A DNA stretch of 64,000 nt from an uncultured Pseudomonadota bacterium (GCA_903834835.1 CAILKO010000035.1:1-64000); one strand, 5' to 3'. Counted from the first letter of the stretch, positions 36,187 through 45,211 are shown. Notes: generated by a model from the sequence alone, not told the origin. Program-made: numbers and translations.

Positions 36187-37038
36187 ATGAACATTGTCAT
36201 CGTCAGCGGACTTTCCGGCTCGGGCAAGAGCATCGCTCTGGGCGTGCTCGAAGACTGCGGCTATTACTGCGTCGACAACCTCCCCGCCACGCTGCTGCTG
36301 GAGGTTGTTGACTTTCTTGCCAGCGCTGGCCATCGAATGATCGCGGTAAGCGTGGATGCGCGCAGCGCGGCCCTGCCTGCCCTGCCCGCCAGCATTGCCC
36401 GGCTGCGCGAGCGTAACCTCGACTGTCACGTGCTTTTTCTCGAGGCAGGAACGCCCACGTTGCTGCGCCGCTTCTCTGAAACCCGCCGTAGCCATCCGCT
36501 GGCGATAGACGGACTGGCGCTCTCGGAGGCGATCGCGCGGGAACGAGAACTGCTCAGTCGGGTCGCCGAACTCGGACATCGAATCGACACCAGCGAGCTG
36601 CAACCCAAGATCCTGCAGAACTGGATCCGCGAGACGCTCGGCCTTGGCGGCGGCGCCCTCACGCTGCTGTTCGAATCCTTTGCATTCCGCGACGGCATCC
36701 CGCTGGATGCAGACTGGGTCATCGACGCACGCATGCTACCCAACCCGCATTACGACCCGATGCTGCGCCCGCTCACCGGACGGGACGGGCCGGTAATCGC
36801 GTTCCTCGACGCCCAGGAGCCGGTGCAGCGGTTTCTCGCGGATGTCTCGGGGTTTCTATCTCGCTGGCTCCCGGAAGTCGTGATCGAGCATCGCGCCTAT
36901 CTCACTGTCGCCGTGGGGTGCACCGGCGGCAAGCATCGTTCCGTCTATCTGGCGGAAAGACTCGCGGCGGCCTTCCGCGATCGGAGCACAGTCCTCGTGC
37001 GGCACCGCGGACTCGCGCGGGCGGGCGACACGACCTGA
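36187..37038 (+). CDS. rapZ: RNase adapter protein RapZ
   Basis: P-loop protein; in E. coli RapZ presents the GlmZ small RNA to RNase E and so tunes glucosamine-6-phosphate synthesis. The 283-residue protein has Walker A GLSGSGKS (8-15), DNLPATLL, and the C-terminal signature VAVGCTGGKHRSVYLAERLA. An upstream GTG at 36184 is adjacent; ATG 36187 gives the typical MNIVIVSGLSGSGKS start. End of the rpoN-ptsN-hprK-rapZ block. Confidence 0.95.
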   Translation: MNIVIVSGLSGSGKSIALGVLEDCGYYCVDNLPATLLLEVVDFLASAGHRMIAVSVDARSAALPALPASIARLRERNLDCHVLFLEAGTPTLLRRFSETRRSHPLAIDGLALSEAIARERELLSRVAELGHRIDTSELQPKILQNWIRETLGLGGGALTLLFESFAFRDGIPLDADWVIDARMLPNPHYDPMLRPLTGRDGPVIAFLDAQEPVQRFLADVSGFLSRWLPEVVIEHRAYLTVAVGCTGGKHRSVYLAERLAAAFRDRSTVLVRHRGLARAGDTT

Positions 37039-37055
37039 TACTGGAGACGCGAATC

Positions 37056-37661
37056 GTGACCGCCCCGACCATAGCGACGATACCGATCTTCCCGCTCAAT
37101 GTCGTGCTGTTTCCCGCAGGCGCGCTGCCCCTGCGCCTGTTCGAACAGCGCTACCTCGGCATGGCCAAGGCTTGCTTGAAGGACGGGTCCCCGTTCGGCG
37201 TATGCCTGATCCGGGAAGGCCGCGAGGTCGGCACGCCGGCGATTCCCGAGAACGTCGGCTGCACGGCCCGCATCGAGCAATGGGATATGCAGCAGCTCGG
37301 CGTGCTTACGGTTCTCGCACGCGGCGTGTGCCGATTCCGCATTCTTGAACGGAGCGTCGATGCTGCGGGACTCACACGCGCGATGGTCGAAATGCTGCCA
37401 CCCGAGAACGACAGTCCCGTACCCGAATCGCTGCTCCCCTCGGTGCGCGTACTCAGGAACGCTCTCGAGCACCCTTCCGCCGCACCGCCGCACCCTGGCG
37501 CCGATTTCGAATCCTGCGCGTGGGTGAGCGCACGGCTGGCCGAACTTCTCCCCCTGCCGCCGCCGATGAAGCAGTTGCTCCTCGAACTCGACGACGCGCA
37601 GGCGCGCCTGGATCGGCTTCACCATCTTCTGAAGGATTCCGGTCTGCTCGGTCCGGACTGA
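37056..37661 (+). CDS. LON-domain (substrate-binding) protein
   Basis: A 201-residue protein that consists of the LON N-terminal (PUA-like) domain only. The hallmark IPIFPLNVVLFPAGALPLRL and FEQRYLGMAKAC segments are at the start. No AAA or protease domain follows. Such stand-alone LON proteins are common but of unknown function. A GTG at 37056 with GGAGA about 8 bp ahead is chosen; the longer frame overlaps rapZ. The last 209 bp overlap the convergent mutY gene. Confidence 0.85.
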   Translation: MTAPTIATIPIFPLNVVLFPAGALPLRLFEQRYLGMAKACLKDGSPFGVCLIREGREVGTPAIPENVGCTARIEQWDMQQLGVLTVLARGVCRFRILERSVDAAGLTRAMVEMLPPENDSPVPESLLPSVRVLRNALEHPSAAPPHPGADFESCAWVSARLAELLPLPPPMKQLLLELDDAQARLDRLHHLLKDSGLLGPD

Positions 37662-38691
37662 GCAAAGTCGCGAGCAAGCGCCTCACAGGCACCGGGATCG
37701 CCAGGTCAAGCGCATCGTCCACCGCGAACCAGGCACGCCCAGCGGACTCCTGCAACGACGCACCCGGGGTATCCGTCAACTCGCATAGCAGGGGCTGCGC
37801 GTGAAGCCGGAAGTGCGTGAATGCATGCCTTATCGGCTGCATTCGCTCCACCCTTTCCGGCTGCACGCCCAGCACTTGCCCGACCTGCGGATCGCTCTCT
37901 GAATTGAGCTCCGGAAAGCACCAGAGCCCCCCCCAGATTCCCGTGGGCGGCCGCTTCTCGAGCAGCACTTGATTCCCCGCGCGCCCGATCAACCAGGTCG
38001 CCGTTCGTTCGGGGATCGTCCTCGCAGGCCGTGCCTCGGGCAGATCGCCTGTGCGACCCTCGCGGCGCGCGACACACATCGCGGAAAGCGGGCATGAATC
38101 GCAACGCGGCCGGGCGCGTATGCACAGCGTCGCACCGAGGTCCATCAATCCCTGCGTGTAACGCTCGATGCCAGACGCCGGAAGCAGGGACTCCGCGATC
38201 AACCACAGACGCTGCTCCACCCGGCGCTCGCCCGGAAATCCATCCACACCGAATGCCCGCGCCAGCACGCGCTTTACGTTACCGTCGAGAATGGCAGCCC
38301 GATGACCGAACGCGAAGGCCGCAATGGCCGCCGCGGTCGAGCGCCCGATGCCCGGCAAGGACGCGAGTGACTCGGATGATTCCGGAAACCGCCCGCCGTA
38401 GTGCGCAACGATCTCGCGCGCCGTTCGATGCAGATTGCGCGCGCGCGCGTAATACCCCAAGCCTGCCCAGTGTCGCAGCACGCTGTCCTCGGGCGCCCCG
38501 GCGAGCGCTTCGACCGTCGGAAACGATTCCAGGAATCTCAGATAGTAGGCGACCACCGTCCCGACCTGAGTCTGCTGAAGCATGATTTCAGACAGCCATA
38601 TCCGGTATGGGTCCCGGGTTCCCTGCCAGGGCAGGTCGTTCCGGCCGTGGCGCTCCTGCCACGCAACCAGGCAATCAGAGAACTCAGGCAT
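37453..38691 (-). CDS. mutY: A/G-specific adenine glycosylase MutY
   Basis: Removes adenine mispaired with 8-oxoguanine. The HhH-GPD domain has the catalytic Glu in SEIMLQQTQV and Asp in ILDGNVKRVL, with hairpin LPGIGRSTAAAI. The iron-sulfur loop is C-x6-C-x2-C-x5-C (CIRARPRCDSCPLSAMC). A NUDIX-like C-terminal domain follows. ATG 38691 with GAGG about 8 bp ahead is preferred over 38796, giving 412 residues. The last 70 or so residues are low-complexity, Arg/Ala-rich and lie antisense to the LON gene, so the stop may be late because of an old frameshift or loss of the original stop. Confidence 0.92.
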   Translation of the reverse strand: MPEFSDCLVAWQERHGRNDLPWQGTRDPYRIWLSEIMLQQTQVGTVVAYYLRFLESFPTVEALAGAPEDSVLRHWAGLGYYARARNLHRTAREIVAHYGGRFPESSESLASLPGIGRSTAAAIAAFAFGHRAAILDGNVKRVLARAFGVDGFPGERRVEQRLWLIAESLLPASGIERYTQGLMDLGATLCIRARPRCDSCPLSAMCVARREGRTGDLPEARPARTIPERTATWLIGRAGNQVLLEKRPPTGIWGGLWCFPELNSESDPQVGQVLGVQPERVERMQPIRHAFTHFRLHAQPLLCELTDTPGASLQESAGRAWFAVDDALDLAIPVPVRRLLATLLSPDRADRNPSEDGEADPGAPARRRVRGATASSAAAGGEVRPAVRSPTRRIRNRRQGAAVRRKGARERS

Positions 38692-38752
38692 CCGCTGGCC
38701 TCGCACGGTGCGGATTGACTGCATGGACTTCGGCCGGCACCATGTCTTCACC

Positions 38753-39958
38753 ATGTCCGCATACGATGAACGCAGCGACGGCCCGGTCACCGCCATCGGC
38801 GCCTGGCAGCAGGAACTCGAAGCCTTCCGGCGCGATCTTCATGCGCATCCGGAACTCGGGTTCGAAGAGACCCGCACGGCCGATCTCGTGGCCCGGAAGC
38901 TGGCCGCCCTCGGTATCGAGGTACATCGAGGTTTCGCGCGCACAGGCGTCGTCGGGGTCATACCCGGTCGGCAGCAGTCGAGCGGGCGTGCCATCGGTCT
39001 GCGCGCCGACCTCGACTGCCTGCCCATCGCGGAGAACGGAACAGTGCCCTGGCGCTCCGTGCACGCCGGCCGCATGCATGCCTGTGGCCACGATGGCCAC
39101 ACCACCATGTTGCTTGCCTGCGCGCGTTACCTCGCGGGGACACGCAGGTTCGACGGCACCGCATACGTCTTCTTCCAGCCTGCAGAAGAGGCCGGGGGCG
39201 GGGGCAGGGTGATGGTGGAGGAAGGTCTGTTCGAACGCTTTCCTGCCGACGAGGTCTACGCCCTGCACAACTGGCCTGCACTTCCGGCAGGCAAGCTTGC
39301 GGTGCGGGCCGGGCCGGTGATGGCGGCCACCGATGAATTCCAGATCACCGTCCGGGGCCGTGGCGGACATGCTGCGATGCCCCACCTTGCGATCGACCCC
39401 GTCCTTGCAAGCGCGCACCTGATCACCGCTCTGCAATCCATTGCGAGTCGCGGTGTGAGCCCGGTCGATTCGGTCGTGGTAAGCGTCTGTTCGATGCAGA
39501 CGAGTCAGCTCTCGGCAAGCAACATCATTCCCGATAGCGTGCGCCTCGTCGGGACGCTGCGCAGCTTCCGTCCCGAGACACGCGAGTTCGCGATCGGACG
39601 CATCGAGGAAATCGCACGCTCGGTCGCGGGCGCCTTCGGAGCTGACGCGGAATTCATACTGCATCCCGGTTATCCCGCAACCATCAACAGCCGGGCGCAG
39701 TCGGAATTCGCCGCGCGGGTCGCGGCCAAGGTATTCGGGGAGCAGAACGTCATTACGGACGCCGAACCCACCATGGGCGGCGAGGACTTTTCCTACATGC
39801 TGCAGGCGCGCCCCGGCGCTTATGCCTGGCTCGGACAGGGCGGCGGCCCCTCGGGTTGTTTCCTGCACAACCCCGGTTACGACTTCAATGACGCCATCCT
39901 GCCGCTCGGCGCCGGATTTCTCGCAGCCCTCGTCGAGGAGGGTCTTCCGCTCGCATAG
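38753..39958 (+). CDS. M20-family amidohydrolase (hippurate-hydrolase type)
   Basis: Metal-dependent hydrolase of N-acyl amino acids or similar amides. About 401 residues from ATG 38753. Metal-binding motifs are MHACGHDGHTTMLL, then PAEEAGGGGRVM with the catalytic Glu, and MGGEDFSYMLQARPGAY near the C-terminus. The dimerisation domain starts near VRAGPVMAATDEFQITV. The exact substrate is not readable; hippurate, indole-acetyl or N-acyl amino acid conjugates are typical. An ATG at 38723 is an alternative start. It is divergent from mutY. Confidence 0.88.
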   Translation: MSAYDERSDGPVTAIGAWQQELEAFRRDLHAHPELGFEETRTADLVARKLAALGIEVHRGFARTGVVGVIPGRQQSSGRAIGLRADLDCLPIAENGTVPWRSVHAGRMHACGHDGHTTMLLACARYLAGTRRFDGTAYVFFQPAEEAGGGGRVMVEEGLFERFPADEVYALHNWPALPAGKLAVRAGPVMAATDEFQITVRGRGGHAAMPHLAIDPVLASAHLITALQSIASRGVSPVDSVVVSVCSMQTSQLSASNIIPDSVRLVGTLRSFRPETREFAIGRIEEIARSVAGAFGADAEFILHPGYPATINSRAQSEFAARVAAKVFGEQNVITDAEPTMGGEDFSYMLQARPGAYAWLGQGGGPSGCFLHNPGYDFNDAILPLGAGFLAALVEEGLPLA

Positions 39959-39999
39959 TCCGACGCGCCCGGCTCGGCAGGGCGGCCTTGCCGCGCACA

Positions 40000-40914
40000 T
40001 CACGGCTGCCGGCGGCCGGCGTTTGCGACACCGAAGGGCACATGGCCCGAGGCAACGTGGTGCCGCGCAAGCTCCACATGTCCGTGCTGGTCGTCGAAGT
40101 AGAAGTCGGGTTCGAATGCCTTCAGAAATTCCGATTTCTCCAGCCCCCCGAGGAACATCGCCTCATCGATATCCACGTTCCAGTCCATCAGCGTGCGCAC
40201 CGCGCGCTCGTGTGCCGGGGCACTGCGTGCCGTGACCAGGGCTGTCCGCACCCTCATCGGCGCATCCGCCCCCACCGACTGCAAGCCCCGCAACGCTTCC
40301 AGCAGAGGCTTGAACGGCCCGGGCGGAAGCGGCTTCAGTGCATGGACGGTCTCGTGCCGGGTGAACGCTTCAAGGCCCTCGCGCTGAAAAACACGCTCGG
40401 CTTCGTCGGAGAATAGAACCGCATCGCCGTCGAACGCGATACGCACTTCCCCGGTGTGTCTGCCTGCCGCCTGCGCTGACTCCGGGTAGACCCGCGCCGC
40501 AGGAACTCCGGCCTCGAGCGCACCGAGCACATCCGCCTCGTTCGCGGAAAGAAACAGGTTTGCCTTCAGCGCGTCGAGATAACGGTACGGGGAGCGCCCC
40601 CTCGTGAATACGCCTCGTTCCAGCTTGAGTCCTGCCTTCTGCGCCGAACGGAATACGCGCAACCCGCTGACCGGATCGTTCTTGGACAGAATCACGACCT
40701 CGACGCGCTGGGTCTGCGGCGTGTTGAAGGCAAGCAGCTTTTTCACCAGAGGGAATGCGACGCCTTCCCGCGCGGGGACGTCCAGCCGTGAATACTGCAA
40801 TTCGATATATGCCTCTTCGCCTTCGCGATCAAACACCGCGTTCTCGTCCTCGAATCCGAACAGTGCACGCGAGGAAATTGCGACGACGAGCTTGCCCTCG
40901 AAACTCACCGGCAC
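40000..40914 (-). CDS. Cytosolic 5'-nucleotidase (cN-I-like family)
   Basis: A 304-residue protein of the 5-nucleotidase family (PF06189 type). Visible features are VVAISSRALFGFEDENAVFD at the N-terminus, IAFDGDAVLFSDEAERVF in the middle with paired aspartates, and FLGGLEKSEFLKAFEPDFYF near the end. These match the bacterial proteins annotated as 5'-nucleotidase. It would hydrolyse nucleoside monophosphates in the cytosol. It stands alone, convergent with the M20 hydrolase gene and divergent from the lyase gene. Confidence 0.85.
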   Translation of the reverse strand: MPVSFEGKLVVAISSRALFGFEDENAVFDREGEEAYIELQYSRLDVPAREGVAFPLVKKLLAFNTPQTQRVEVVILSKNDPVSGLRVFRSAQKAGLKLERGVFTRGRSPYRYLDALKANLFLSANEADVLGALEAGVPAARVYPESAQAAGRHTGEVRIAFDGDAVLFSDEAERVFQREGLEAFTRHETVHALKPLPPGPFKPLLEALRGLQSVGADAPMRVRTALVTARSAPAHERAVRTLMDWNVDIDEAMFLGGLEKSEFLKAFEPDFYFDDQHGHVELARHHVASGHVPFGVANAGRRQP

Positions 40915-41050
40915 GGGGTGCTCCGCGCGTCGCGCACTGGGTAGGCTGGCATATGGATGATGTTACTCCGGCCCCGATCTGCCGACCGAAGCGGCGCGGA
41001 AACCATGCGAAGATTCGGCGGATCGTTTCATATCCTACGGAGGAGAACCT

Positions 41051-41830
41051 GTGACCACCCGACACGTGCGCAAGCGTCCCGCCCCCACCACCGCGATCTG
41101 CCATCCCACCGCCCACAAGATCGAGATTCGAGGCAAGGATCTGTGTGACGATCTGATCGGCAAGGTCGATTTCGTGCAGATGATGATGTTCGAAATCTTC
41201 GGCCGATTGCCTACGGAAACCGAAACCAAGGTGGTCACTGCGGTAATGGTCGCGATCATGGAGCATGGGATTACCCCCAGCACGATTTCCGCCCGCATGA
41301 TCTATTCGAGCGCGCCGGAAGCGATCCAGGGAGCCATGGCCGCCGGCCTGCTCGCAGGTGGCAGCGTGCTGCTGGGCACCATCGAACACTGCGCGAGGCT
41401 ACTCAAGCGGATCGTCGATGATCCCGCGGGCATCGATGCGGCCGTGAAGCGCGAGGTCGCGGAGCACCGCGCGGCAGGAAAGTTCATCAGCGGCTTCGGG
41501 CATCCCTGGCATTACCCCGACGACCCGCGCACCCTGCGGCTGTTCTCTCTCGCACGCGAGTGGGGCCTTTCCTGCCGCTACGTCAAAGCGGCGGAGGCCC
41601 TCTCACCCGAAGTCGACAAGGCCTGGGGAAAGCACCTGACAATGAACGCCTCCACCGCGTTTGCGGCCATGCTGTGCGAGATTGATGTCCCGGTCGACAT
41701 CATGCGCGGCCTGGTGCTGGTCTCCCGATCCGCAGGACTGGTCGCGCATATCCTCGAGGAACAGCGCAAACCCGTCGCCCTGCAGCTCATGAAGACGGCC
41801 GAAGAGGCGGTCCCGTATCGACACGAGTGA
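41051..41830 (+). CDS. Short citrate-synthase-like protein (citryl-CoA lyase type)
   Basis: A 259-residue relative of citrate synthase, missing the N-terminal third of the full-length enzyme. The conserved parts present are MEHGITPSTISARMIYSS, GAMAAGLLAGGSVLLGTIEH and FGHPWHYPDDPR, which matches the GFGH catalytic block. Proteins of this size are annotated citryl-CoA lyase and occur in catabolic gene sets. The GTG start at 41051 has GGAGGA 6 bp ahead. It is a single-gene unit with a GC hairpin after it. The reaction in this organism cannot be told from sequence. Confidence 0.78.
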   Translation: MTTRHVRKRPAPTTAICHPTAHKIEIRGKDLCDDLIGKVDFVQMMMFEIFGRLPTETETKVVTAVMVAIMEHGITPSTISARMIYSSAPEAIQGAMAAGLLAGGSVLLGTIEHCARLLKRIVDDPAGIDAAVKREVAEHRAAGKFISGFGHPWHYPDDPRTLRLFSLAREWGLSCRYVKAAEALSPEVDKAWGKHLTMNASTAFAAMLCEIDVPVDIMRGLVLVSRSAGLVAHILEEQRKPVALQLMKTAEEAVPYRHE

Positions 41831-41833
41831 AAT

Positions 41834-41847
41834 GGGGGGAGGCCCCC
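41834..41847 (+). terminator. Weak GC hairpin after the lyase gene
   Basis: GGGGG-AGG-CCCCC (41835-41847) directly follows the stop codon, with TATTTT about 13 bp later. The stem is short and the T-tract is displaced, so this may be only a partial terminator. Confidence 0.35.
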
Positions 41848-41866
41848 TGGCTCCAACCGGTATTTT

Positions 41867-41884
41867 AGTAACATATATGGTACT
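41867..41884. promoter_or_regulatory. AT-rich inverted repeat upstream of the fucosyltransferase
   Basis: AGTAACATATATGGTACT pairs at 8 of 9 positions around CATATATG. It lies 73 bp before the fucosyltransferase ATG in an otherwise GC-rich region. It matches 15 of 18 bases of the centre of the window-edge palindrome (bases 22-39). It may be an operator; no protein is known for it here. Confidence 0.4.
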
Positions 41885-41956
41885 ATTTGAAAGAATTCAT
41901 TCCCCCATGCTCCCCTCCGGCGCTTGGAATCGGGAAATTCCGCCAGATCTGCACCC

Positions 41957-42763
41957 ATGAGCCGCCGAGTTCTCACCCTCCAGTCCCTGGGGAAAATGGG
42001 GCGCTTCGGCAACCAGCTGTTCCAGCTGTGTACCGGACTTGCACTCGCAAAGGAGCTGAACGCCGAGTTGCGCATCCCCGGCGACTGGCCCGGATACAGC
42101 CTGTTCAATCTGCGCCTTCCGCCCCTCGATTTCTCACCTGCCATGCGCACACGTGAGGACTATTTGCCCACGGCCGAGGATCTCGATCGGTACGGCAGCA
42201 TCGACCTTTTCGGCTTCTGGCAATTCCAGGAGGCAGTCAATCTCTATTCCGCGGCCGATGCAAGACGGTGGCTCAGCTTGCAGGACTGGGTGATCGACCG
42301 CTTTCCCCCGCCAGCCTCGAGGCCATTCGTGGCCATCCACATCCGTCGCGGCGACTACCTCAGCCCCAGGAATGCGACGCGATACTGCTGTATTGCGCGT
42401 GAGTCCTACTATCGATGCCTTCGTGAGCAGGTGTTGCCAGCCTATCCGGATACTGGAGCACTCGACATCGTCGAAGTCAGCGACGACACGCCCCGAATTG
42501 ATGACCATTGTGAATCGATTGGCGCCGGCTTCCTGCCGGACTTCATGACGCTCGTGAATGCGAGCACTCTGATCCGTTCCAACAGCACCTTCAGCTTCTG
42601 GGCTGGCGTCCTCAGCGGCAATCCTGTCTACGCTCCCGTCATCGACGAGCAAGTCGGTCTGAGCGATGTGGCATTCGTGGCAGGGAACCACCCTCGTTTT
42701 GCCCATCCGAGGCACTTCCCGAACTTCAGGCACACCGATCTCCACGTGTGTGGTGTCGAGTAA
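41957..42763 (+). CDS. GT11 family alpha-1,2-fucosyltransferase-like protein
   Basis: A 268-residue glycosyltransferase of family GT11. The GDP-fucose-binding motif HIRRGDYLSPRN and the N-terminal GRFGNQLFQLCTGLALAKEL are the family signatures. Such enzymes add fucose to O-antigen, capsule or glycan chains in the cytosol. No other sugar-transfer or fucose-synthesis genes are next to it, so it looks like a lone insertion. ATG 41957 is chosen; the frame opens 11 codons earlier without a better start. Confidence 0.85.
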   Translation: MSRRVLTLQSLGKMGRFGNQLFQLCTGLALAKELNAELRIPGDWPGYSLFNLRLPPLDFSPAMRTREDYLPTAEDLDRYGSIDLFGFWQFQEAVNLYSAADARRWLSLQDWVIDRFPPPASRPFVAIHIRRGDYLSPRNATRYCCIARESYYRCLREQVLPAYPDTGALDIVEVSDDTPRIDDHCESIGAGFLPDFMTLVNASTLIRSNSTFSFWAGVLSGNPVYAPVIDEQVGLSDVAFVAGNHPRFAHPRHFPNFRHTDLHVCGVE

Positions 42764-42865
42764 CATTCCATCTATCGACTGCCGCTGTCCGGCATGCGAT
42801 CTGAAGCACACACATCCTTAGCGAGGCTTTTGCCTCGGCCTCCACTCAAGCGGGAACAGAAGAAC

Positions 42866-43615
42866 ATGCCGCACGCAATCCTCAACGGTCACCAGCACTA
42901 CTGGGAAGATGCGGGCTCGGGTCCAACCCTGGTAATGGTTCACGGAGCTGCCCGCTCCGGGCGCATGCTGATCAGCCACCTCGGGCCGCTGTCGCGGCAC
43001 TACAGGGTCATCATTCCCGATCTTCGGGGTATGGGGCGGAGCGCCCACGTACCTGCGATCCCCCCTTCGGCCTGGATTGACGACCTGGCGGCGCTGCTCC
43101 GGCACCTGGCACTCCCGGCGGCACATCTTTACGGCGTGAGCCTCGGCGCGCGCGTCGTGCTGCGCACGGCGATCGATCATCCGTCCATCGCGCGTTCGCT
43201 GATACTCGACGCCCCGATCATAGCCAACGAAGCCGAAGGCAATGCCGCGCTGAACGCCAATATCGGAGGATTTGACAGCATGCCGGCCGATCAGCGGGCG
43301 GATCGCGAAGCGAGTCACGGCGCGGACTGGCGTGAGGTAATGCGTAACTACATGAACATACGCAGCGACCCGGGACTCCAGGAGCACCTGAACCTGCGCG
43401 AACTCGCAAAGCGCGTGGAAACGCCCGCCTTCATCATGCGCGGCGACATTCCCGAGCCCGTGCACCCGCTCGCGCACGCGGCGGAGTTGCGCGCCAGCCT
43501 TCGGAACTCGCGCCTGTGGATCCGGCCGAACACGGTCCATACGGTAATCAATGCAGCACCGGACGAGGCCTACGCACAGATCACCGCATTCACCAGCGCG
43601 CTCGACGCAGCCTGA
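42866..43615 (+). CDS. Alpha/beta hydrolase
   Basis: A 249-residue alpha/beta hydrolase. The oxyanion strand motif is MVHGAARSG, the nucleophile elbow is YGVSLGARV (Ser in G-x-S-x-G), the acid is probably in FIMRGDIPEP and the histidine in PNTVHTVINAAPDE. Similar proteins include esterases and C-C bond hydrolases. No neighbour indicates the substrate. ATG 42866 gives MPHAILNGHQHYWEDAG, the typical first strand; the upstream extension is not conserved. Confidence 0.82.
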   Translation: MPHAILNGHQHYWEDAGSGPTLVMVHGAARSGRMLISHLGPLSRHYRVIIPDLRGMGRSAHVPAIPPSAWIDDLAALLRHLALPAAHLYGVSLGARVVLRTAIDHPSIARSLILDAPIIANEAEGNAALNANIGGFDSMPADQRADREASHGADWREVMRNYMNIRSDPGLQEHLNLRELAKRVETPAFIMRGDIPEPVHPLAHAAELRASLRNSRLWIRPNTVHTVINAAPDEAYAQITAFTSALDAA

Positions 43616-43667
43616 AGCCGGCGATGGTGCGAACGGCGTCTCGACAAAGGCCGGGTAATCGGATTCC

Positions 43668-44516
43668 ATGACCGAGATCAGACCCGGCCAGTCGATAGAA
43701 CTTCTGAAAGAGCTGCACATCCTGACACGCGATGGCCGCATGAATCAGGACAGCCGGCGCAAGCTCAAGCAGGTCTATCATCTCTATCAGTTCATCGAAC
43801 CCCTGTTGAATCGAATTCAGCAGCAGGACGGCCGCATCCGTCTGGTGGATTGCGGAGCTGGAAAATCCTACCTGGGGTTCATCCTGTATGACTTGTACTT
43901 CAAATCCCTCACGGGCGATTCTCAGGTCATCGGCATCGAAACCCGCGAGGCACTTGTCGAAAAGTCACGCCAGCTTGCGCAGCGATTCGGATTCAGCGGG
44001 ATGACCTTTGCCAAATTGCCGGTAGATGCGGCAATTTCCAGCCCCGACCTTCCGCAATCCGTCGATATCGTTACCGCACTGCACGCCTGCGACACGGCGA
44101 CCGACGATGCCATCCGCTTCGCGCTTGCGAGGAAGGCGCGCCACATCGTGCTCGCGCCCTGCTGCCAGGCAGAAGTGGCCGCATTCCTCCGCAAGCACGG
44201 CCCGCGACGGGAATCCGCAGTGCCGCTCGCGGAAATCTGGCGACACCCTCTGCATGCGCGCGAATTCGGCAGCCATGTAACGAACGTCCTGCGTTGCCTG
44301 CAGCTCGAGGCGCATGGCTATCAGGTCACGGTCACCGAACTGGTCGGATGGGAGCACTCCATGAAAAACGAACTCATCATCGCCAGCTACAACGCTGATG
44401 CCCCTCGCAGACTCGCGGCGGAACGGTTGAACTGCATGCTTGAGACGGTGGGCCTGGAAGCGCTTCGAAGCCGTTTCTTCACCGGCGAAAGCCCGTCATT
44501 GCGGACTGCATCGTGA
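43668..44516 (+). CDS. Class I SAM-dependent methyltransferase (Methyltransf_32-like)
   Basis: A 282-residue methyltransferase. The SAM-binding glycine loop is RLVDCGAGKSYLGFILYDLY, a second acidic strand end is VIGIETRE, and a cysteine motif LAPCCQAEVAAF lies near residue 165. This layout fits the Methyltransf_32 (PF13679) group, whose members act on RNA or proteins. It overlaps the pseudouridine synthase gene by 4 bp (GTGA), so a link to rRNA modification is plausible but unproven. Confidence 0.78.
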   Translation: MTEIRPGQSIELLKELHILTRDGRMNQDSRRKLKQVYHLYQFIEPLLNRIQQQDGRIRLVDCGAGKSYLGFILYDLYFKSLTGDSQVIGIETREALVEKSRQLAQRFGFSGMTFAKLPVDAAISSPDLPQSVDIVTALHACDTATDDAIRFALARKARHIVLAPCCQAEVAAFLRKHGPRRESAVPLAEIWRHPLHAREFGSHVTNVLRCLQLEAHGYQVTVTELVGWEHSMKNELIIASYNADAPRRLAAERLNCMLETVGLEALRSRFFTGESPSLRTAS

Positions 44517-45211
44517 TCCTTGAGAAGATTCTCCGGAGTCAGGGCTTCGGCTCGCGCAGGGAATGCAGGCACCTCATCTGGAACGAAGCTGTAAGCGTTG
44601 GCGGCCGGCTTATCACCGAGATTGACGAGGACTTCTCCTGCGAAGGACTGGTCTTCAGTGTGGCCGGCAAGGAGTGGACTTTTCGCGCGCAACTCTACAT
44701 CGCGCTCCACAAGCCGCCCGACTACGAGTGCTCCCGCAAGCCCAGTCACCATCCCGGCATCCTGACACTGTTGCCACCGGAATATGTCGCGCGCAACACC
44801 CAGCCTGTCGGACGGCTCGATCACGACACCACCGGCCTCCTGCTGCTGTCGGATGACGGCGCATTCATCCACGCGCAGTCCTCGCCGAAACGCCATGTTC
44901 CCAAGACCTACGTGGCGACCACATTCGAGCCCGTGACACCGGCTCTTCTGCGGCGACTCTCCGAAGGCGTAAAGCTGGCAGACGAACCGCATGCCATCGC
45001 CGCCGAGGTACGGATGCTGGACACGCGGGAAATCGAACTCACCATCGACCAGGGCAAGTACCATCAGGTGAAGCGCATGCTGGCGGCGGCGGGCAATCAC
45101 TGCGTGGCGCTGCGCCGTAGCGCGATCGGACGGCTGACGCTGGAATCGTTGAAGTTGCAGACCGGTGAATGGTGCCATCTCACACCGGAGCAGACCGCGT
45201 TGCTTGCATAA
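44513..45211 (+). CDS. rsuA: RsuA-family 16S rRNA pseudouridine synthase
   Basis: A 232-residue pseudouridine synthase of the RsuA family. An S4 domain opens the protein (LEKILRSQGFGSRRECRHLI). The catalytic Asp103 lies in VGRLDHDTTGLLLLSDDG, and KTYVA plus the C-terminal QGKYHQVKRMLAAAGN complete the fold. RsuA makes pseudouridine 516 in 16S rRNA. The start is a GTG overlapping the methyltransferase stop. RluE and RluF are related alternatives, but the S4 domain and length favour RsuA. Confidence 0.85.
   Translation: MILEKILRSQGFGSRRECRHLIWNEAVSVGGRLITEIDEDFSCEGLVFSVAGKEWTFRAQLYIALHKPPDYECSRKPSHHPGILTLLPPEYVARNTQPVGRLDHDTTGLLLLSDDGAFIHAQSSPKRHVPKTYVATTFEPVTPALLRRLSEGVKLADEPHAIAAEVRMLDTREIELTIDQGKYHQVKRMLAAAGNHCVALRRSAIGRLTLESLKLQTGEWCHLTPEQTALLA

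Noticed and set aside
38684-40003. Long antisense open frame (439 codons) opposite the M20 hydrolase
   Set aside because: It mirrors a well-recognised enzyme gene in a GC-rich region, has His/Arg-rich composition and no family features.
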